Part shown: positions 61,238-64,000 of the stretch, one piece after another
How positions within the stretch are numbered: position 1 is the stretch's first letter
How the letters are laid out: the number at the start of each line of letters is the position of its first letter
Source: Edaphobacter lichenicola
Lineage (GTDB): Bacteria > Acidobacteriota > Terriglobia > Terriglobales > Acidobacteriaceae
Direction of reading: 5' to 3'
DNA: 64,000 nucleotides
NCBI RefSeq assembly: GCF_025264645.1
Contig: NZ_CP073696.1
Location: 2,046,001 to 2,110,000, forward strand
The notes under the pieces: generated by a model
The model's database searches: none
What the model was told of the DNA's origin: nothing
The model's input: only the letters and a program-made list of their open reading frames with translations
Position numbers and translations under genes: made by a program

Positions 61238-61954
61238 TTAATGATTCTCTGCTGCGGACTGCTCCAGCATCTTTGACGCCTTCAGGCGCACGCGCTGAAT
61301 GAGTGCGGTGTCATCGGCAATGGAAGCCAAGGTTGGCGAGATGGTTCCCAACTCTAACGCACGTCCCTCCTGCACTTCCTGCGATAGGTAGGCCATCTCT
61401 GCGTCGAGACCGAGCCGGTCGTAGCGATGCAGAAACTCCAGTTTTCGGCCTTCATCCATGGTGTAGGCGATCGCGAGGAATGTATTGGTCAGCGTATCGA
61501 CGTTCTTGTTCTCGGAGTAGTTGTAGGTGCACGTCCCCGACCCGTCGGATCCTGAGTAAGTCAAAATTTTCTTACCGGTGTCTGCTATATTCTTCGCCTT
61601 GGAAGCACATTCAGTATCGAAATGGTTCAGCGACCTTGCTCCTTTGAAGATCTTCGCGACAGTACCGGGCGTAAGCTTGATCGGGCGATCAATATGCTGT
61701 GCCGCCTGGCCCCGGTTTGATGTTTGCGTGGCAGCCATCTCCGCCTGATCTGCCTGGTAGGTCCCGGCGCCGTCCTCTTGAATGCGAAGTTTGAAGTGCG
61801 GAACCTCGAGGCCTGGACGATCAAACTGAAAGCTCACCTCAGCGGCGGCCGACTTCGAGTCAGTCTTAGGCGTATCGCCCGCCTGGCTTGCAGATGCAAG
61901 GCCAGAACACGTCAGTAGAAGAATGCCAGCCGCCGCTCGTGCCGTTGCACTCAT
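61238..61954 (-). CDS. Exported hypothetical protein
   Basis: 238 aa. Signal peptide (ILLLTCSGLASASQA; mature from about residue 24). The middle has a beta-rich text (VSFQFDRPGLEVPHFKLRIQEDG) with Cys115 and a paired Cys in GTCTYNY, suggesting one disulfide; the end is helical and charged. Not a recognised enzyme family. It overlaps the upstream ruvC as ATGA (61951-61954), so an envelope protein is co-translated with a DNA repair gene, probably without functional link. Confidence 0.72.
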   Translation of the reverse strand: MSATARAAAGILLLTCSGLASASQAGDTPKTDSKSAAAEVSFQFDRPGLEVPHFKLRIQEDGAGTYQADQAEMAATQTSNRGQAAQHIDRPIKLTPGTVAKIFKGARSLNHFDTECASKAKNIADTGKKILTYSGSDGSGTCTYNYSENKNVDTLTNTFLAIAYTMDEGRKLEFLHRYDRLGLDAEMAYLSQEVQEGRALELGTISPTLASIADDTALIQRVRLKASKMLEQSAAENH

Positions 61955-62460
61955 CGACGAGCGTCCTGGAGTTCGAGAGTTTGTGCGGTGTGGATATGAC
62001 AGATCGCAATCGCGAGCGCGTCCGCAGCATCCGGCGAGTCGAAGGCATTCTCGTTGTCGAGTAGACGTCTGACCATAAACTGCACTTGCTCCTTTCCCGC
62101 TAATCCGTAACCAACGACCGAGCTTTTGATGGACAACGGGGCATACTCAGCTACTGGCAGACCGCAGGTTGCAGCGGCCAGCATCGCTACGCCACGCACT
62201 TGTCCAAGCTTCAACGCGGACTTCGCATTCGCTGAGAAAAAGACCTCCTCGATGGCGACGATCTCCGGCTGGTGCAGGGCGATAAGAGCAATCAGCTCCT
62301 CGTATACCTGAGCGAGGCGCTGTGGCGTCTTCTCTTTCTTGCTTAGTCGGATCGTTCCTGCGGCAAGATGGACGAGACGCGGCATCCGGGCATCGCAGTC
62401 CACTTCCACCACCCCGTATCCGGTGAACTCTGTCCCACAATCGATACCGAAGACCCGCAT
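61951..62460 (-). CDS. ruvC: Holliday junction resolvase RuvC
   Basis: 169 aa, normal length. RNase H-like endonuclease cutting Holliday junctions bound by RuvAB. FGIDCGTEFTGYGVV has the first catalytic Asp (position 6), EEVFFSANAKSALKLGQVRGVAML the conserved Glu region, and NAFDSPDAADALAIAICH the last Asp pair. No ribosome site is seen; TAAACT lies 6 nt before the ATG. ruvA and ruvB are not in the window. Confidence 0.95.
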   Translation of the reverse strand: MRVFGIDCGTEFTGYGVVEVDCDARMPRLVHLAAGTIRLSKKEKTPQRLAQVYEELIALIALHQPEIVAIEEVFFSANAKSALKLGQVRGVAMLAAATCGLPVAEYAPLSIKSSVVGYGLAGKEQVQFMVRRLLDNENAFDSPDAADALAIAICHIHTAQTLELQDARR

Positions 62461-62466
62461 GGGCGA

Positions 62467-62472
62467 AGTTTA
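62467..62472 (-). promoter_or_regulatory. Candidate -10 element of ruvC (leaderless)
   Basis: TAAACT on the minus strand ends 6 nt before the ATG, so +1 would be the A of ATG. No -35 recognised. Confidence 0.35.
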
Positions 62473-62530
62473 CTGCATCCCGGGCCAGGTGTGGACTATC
62501 GAAGTTGAGTCAGCCTAAGCAGGGCGCAAA

Positions 62531-63301
62531 CTAGCGGGAGATCCCCTCCAGCGGCGAACTCGCCGTGGCGTAGAGCTTGCGCGGCATCCGTCCCGCCAGG
62601 AACGCTTGTCGCCCTGCCAAAACAGCATGCTGCATCGCCTCCGCCATCAACAGCGGATCTTTTGCGGCTGCAATCGCAGTGTTCATCAGTACGGCGTCAA
62701 AGCCCAGTTCCATGGCAAGCGCAGCGTCCGAGGCCGTTCCCACGCCGGCATCCACAATCAACGGCACCTCTGTGATCAGCTCACGCAAGATACGAAGATT
62801 CGCCGTGTTCTGCAGGCCTAAACCACTCCCGATGGGCGCTCCAAGTGGCATTACCGCAGCAGCACCCGCATCGATCAGCCGCTTGGCGAAGACGATGTCG
62901 TCTGACGTATATGGCAGCACCGTGAACCCTTCTTTGACCAGCACGCGGGTCGCTTCGAGCGTCGCTTGAATATCCGGATAGAGAGTCTGCTGATCCCCGA
63001 TGACCTCGATCTTCACCCAGTCCGAGAGTCCGACCTCGCGCCCAAGTCGTGCCGCGCGAATCGCCTCATCGGCGGTGTAGCATCCCGCTGTGTTTGGAAG
63101 CAGGAAGTAACGCCTGGGATCGATGAAGTCAAGAAGCGACTCGCTCGACCGGTCCAGGTTGACGCGGCGTACGGCAACGGTCACCATCTCCGCTCCGGAA
63201 GCTTCGATGGCGGCCTGGGTCTCCGCGCCGTCTTTATATTTTCCCGTCCCCACTATGAGCCGCGATTGGAAGGCTCGTCCCGCAATGACCAGAGGTTTCA
63301 T
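62531..63301 (-). CDS. thiG: Thiazole synthase ThiG
   Basis: 256 aa, normal length. Forms the thiazole phosphate of thiamine from deoxyxylulose phosphate, ThiS thiocarboxylate and dehydroglycine. The Schiff-base lysine is in WVKIEVIGD (about residue 98); [31 protein letters not shown] and [18 protein letters not shown] are family hallmarks. An AGGA lies 9 nt upstream. No other thi gene is adjacent. The leader carries a structured RNA and a terminator, so it is probably controlled by attenuation. Confidence 0.95.
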   Translation of the reverse strand: MKPLVIAGRAFQSRLIVGTGKYKDGAETQAAIEASGAEMVTVAVRRVNLDRSSESLLDFIDPRRYFLLPNTAGCYTADEAIRAARLGREVGLSDWVKIEVIGDQQTLYPDIQATLEATRVLVKEGFTVLPYTSDDIVFAKRLIDAGAAAVMPLGAPIGSGLGLQNTANLRILRELITEVPLIVDAGVGTASDAALAMELGFDAVLMNTAIAAAKDPLLMAEAMQHAVLAGRQAFLAGRMPRKLYATASSPLEGISR

Positions 63302-63339
63302 GATTAATATCCTACCGTTAGGATGCGGCTAAAACGCAA

Positions 63340-63372
63340 ACGGCTCGCACTCTGGGAAGAGCAGCGAGCCGT
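63340..63372 (-). terminator. Intrinsic terminator in the thiG leader
   Basis: On the minus strand ACGGCTCGC and GCGAGCCGT pair (9 bp) around an inner TGCTCT/AGAGTG stem, then TTTGCGTTTT follows. Placed 38 nt before the thiG ATG, it would stop transcription before the gene unless opened. Confidence 0.75.
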
Positions 63373-63393
63373 CTGGCGGTGAACTGTTGAGAT

Positions 63394-63490
63394 TGACCTG
63401 AGGCGTCCATACTCGGACTTGGCCTCGGCTAGGACTTTCGACTACAAAGACCGCCAGGACTAGAGCTATGGACGCTCTAAGCCTCAGTCA
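63394..63490 (-). ncRNA. Structured RNA domain upstream of thiG (riboswitch-like)
   Basis: Long imperfect hairpin: 63394-63404 pairs with 63481-63490 (10 bp, one bulge); 63405-63411 with 63467-63473 (7 bp); 63412-63414 with 63463-63465; 63418-63423 with 63453-63458; and 63435-63438 with 63446-63449. A linker (63373-63380) is fully complementary over 8 nt to 63450-63457. I favour minus-strand transcription because the terminator follows in that direction and thiG lies beyond, but one pair (63419-63457) is a wobble only on the plus strand. Canonical TPP riboswitch motifs are not seen. Confidence 0.5.
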
Positions 63491-63702
63491 CCTCACGTTG
63501 CGTTGAACTACATGTACTGTCAATTTTCATAGGCTGGACCATCCTCCTTTCCCGTGTAAAAGCAGATTACTCCCCGACCGAGGCTGCAGGCAAGTTGCTT
63601 TTGAACATGAGCTTCGGGACATCTGCGAGGACGCTTTCAACATCGAACCCAAGGTTACGATCACCACTCCAGAATTACCGCTCGAAAGAAAGGCTCAATC
63701 CC

Positions 63703-63924
63703 ATGAAGCCAGCAACCATTATCGGAATACTTCTCATCGTCCTTGGAATCATCGGGTACGCGACCGGCGGAATCTCTTTCACGCACGAAAAAAAGGTTGT
63801 CGATGCAGGTCCCGTGCAGATCTCGCATAAAACTCAGGACACACTTCCACTCTCACCGATTCTGAGCACGGTTTCACTCATCGCTGGTATTGGCCTGGTA
63901 GTAGTTGGGGCGAGGGCAAAGTAG
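63703..63924 (+). CDS. Small two-helix membrane protein (DUF3185-like)
   Basis: 73 aa from ATG 63703, where the protein-like sequence begins; AAGG lies about 11 nt upstream, and the frame extends 36 codons further without support. Two helices (IIGILLIVLGIIGYATGG and ILSTVSLIAGIGLVVVGA) flank a polar segment (HEKKVVDAGPVQISHKTQDTLP). This layout resembles DUF3185-type small inner-membrane proteins. Function unknown. Confidence 0.7.
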   Translation: MKPATIIGILLIVLGIIGYATGGISFTHEKKVVDAGPVQISHKTQDTLPLSPILSTVSLIAGIGLVVVGARAK

Positions 63925-64000
63925 AAGCCTATCGCTGCTAAGCGACACATCACGCTACGGCCATGGAATCAGCAACCGAAAACTCTATTTGAGGTAGGCA

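Noticed and set aside
63391..63500. Canonical TPP riboswitch
   Set aside because: The conserved CTGAGA and GAACCTGATC cores are not present on either strand.

Overview
The window reads as chromosome of a free-living, Gram-negative acidobacterium, most likely from the Acidobacteriaceae/Terriglobales (Edaphobacter/Granulicella-like). This is inference from content: a solitary 807-residue MacB-like permease of the 'acidobacterial duplicated orphan permease' type, a PEP-CTERM protein, a bactofilin, DUF1080 and CE15-type carbohydrate enzymes, several exported proteins of types I associate with this group, and moderately high G+C. There are no phage genes, transposases, rRNAs or CRISPR arrays; two tRNA-Arg genes are present (anticodons TCG at 5504-5580 and ACG at 18107-18183).

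Layout. 1-5.4 kb: SGNH esterase lipoprotein, truB, then a pterin operon (two PTPS/QueD paralogs and folE) beside a GT2 glycosyltransferase, a TlpA-like thioredoxin and a small HMA-like protein. 5.5-8.1 kb: tRNA-Arg, a zinc-ribbon protein and a self-contained tetR-SDR-monooxygenase unit with its own promoter, palindromic operator and terminator. 8.3-18 kb: DUF1080 and CE15-like enzymes, the orphan permease, a PEP-CTERM protein, and an APC permease coupled to a phytoene-desaturase-like oxidoreductase. 18-24.3 kb: GNAT, a histidine-phosphatase lipoprotein, and a four-gene iron-transport operon in which an FTR1 permease is fused to a DUF2318 Fe-S domain and followed by two FtsX-type permeases and an ATPase. 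24.3-35.7 kb: nadK flanked by two copies of a structured repeat, an AsmA protein, tlyA-like methyltransferase, an ECF sigma/anti-sigma pair, a YncE-like lipoprotein, DUF92, YdcF, Sua5 and a TrmH methyltransferase overlapping rarA. 37-44.9 kb: a hypothetical gene with a frameshifted small membrane gene, dsbD, CoA-binding protein, DinB, methyltransferase, prfB with a programmed frameshift, lnt, and a 43-residue membrane protein. 45-54 kb: a large APC-USP transporter, a small basic DNA-binding-like protein, a methyltransferase, bactofilin, and an enolase-superfamily/GNAT/mazG cluster, then DUF3311 and OmpA proteins. 54-64 kb: uvrC, zinc metallopeptidase, APC permease, glgA, rsmA, an exported protein with ruvC, thiG, and a small membrane protein.

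Most genes are housekeeping (RNA modification, translation termination, DNA repair, lipoprotein maturation, cofactor synthesis). The most unusual items are a riboswitch-like leader before thiG (structured domain, linker complementary to it, terminator), the fused FTR1-DUF2318 iron operon, two hairpin repeats with compensatory changes around nadK, a set of genes whose start codon lies 6-8 nt after a TANNNT hexamer with no Shine-Dalgarno sequence (putative leaderless mRNAs), and a small membrane gene split at an A8 tract. No computation was run; structures and motifs were read by eye.
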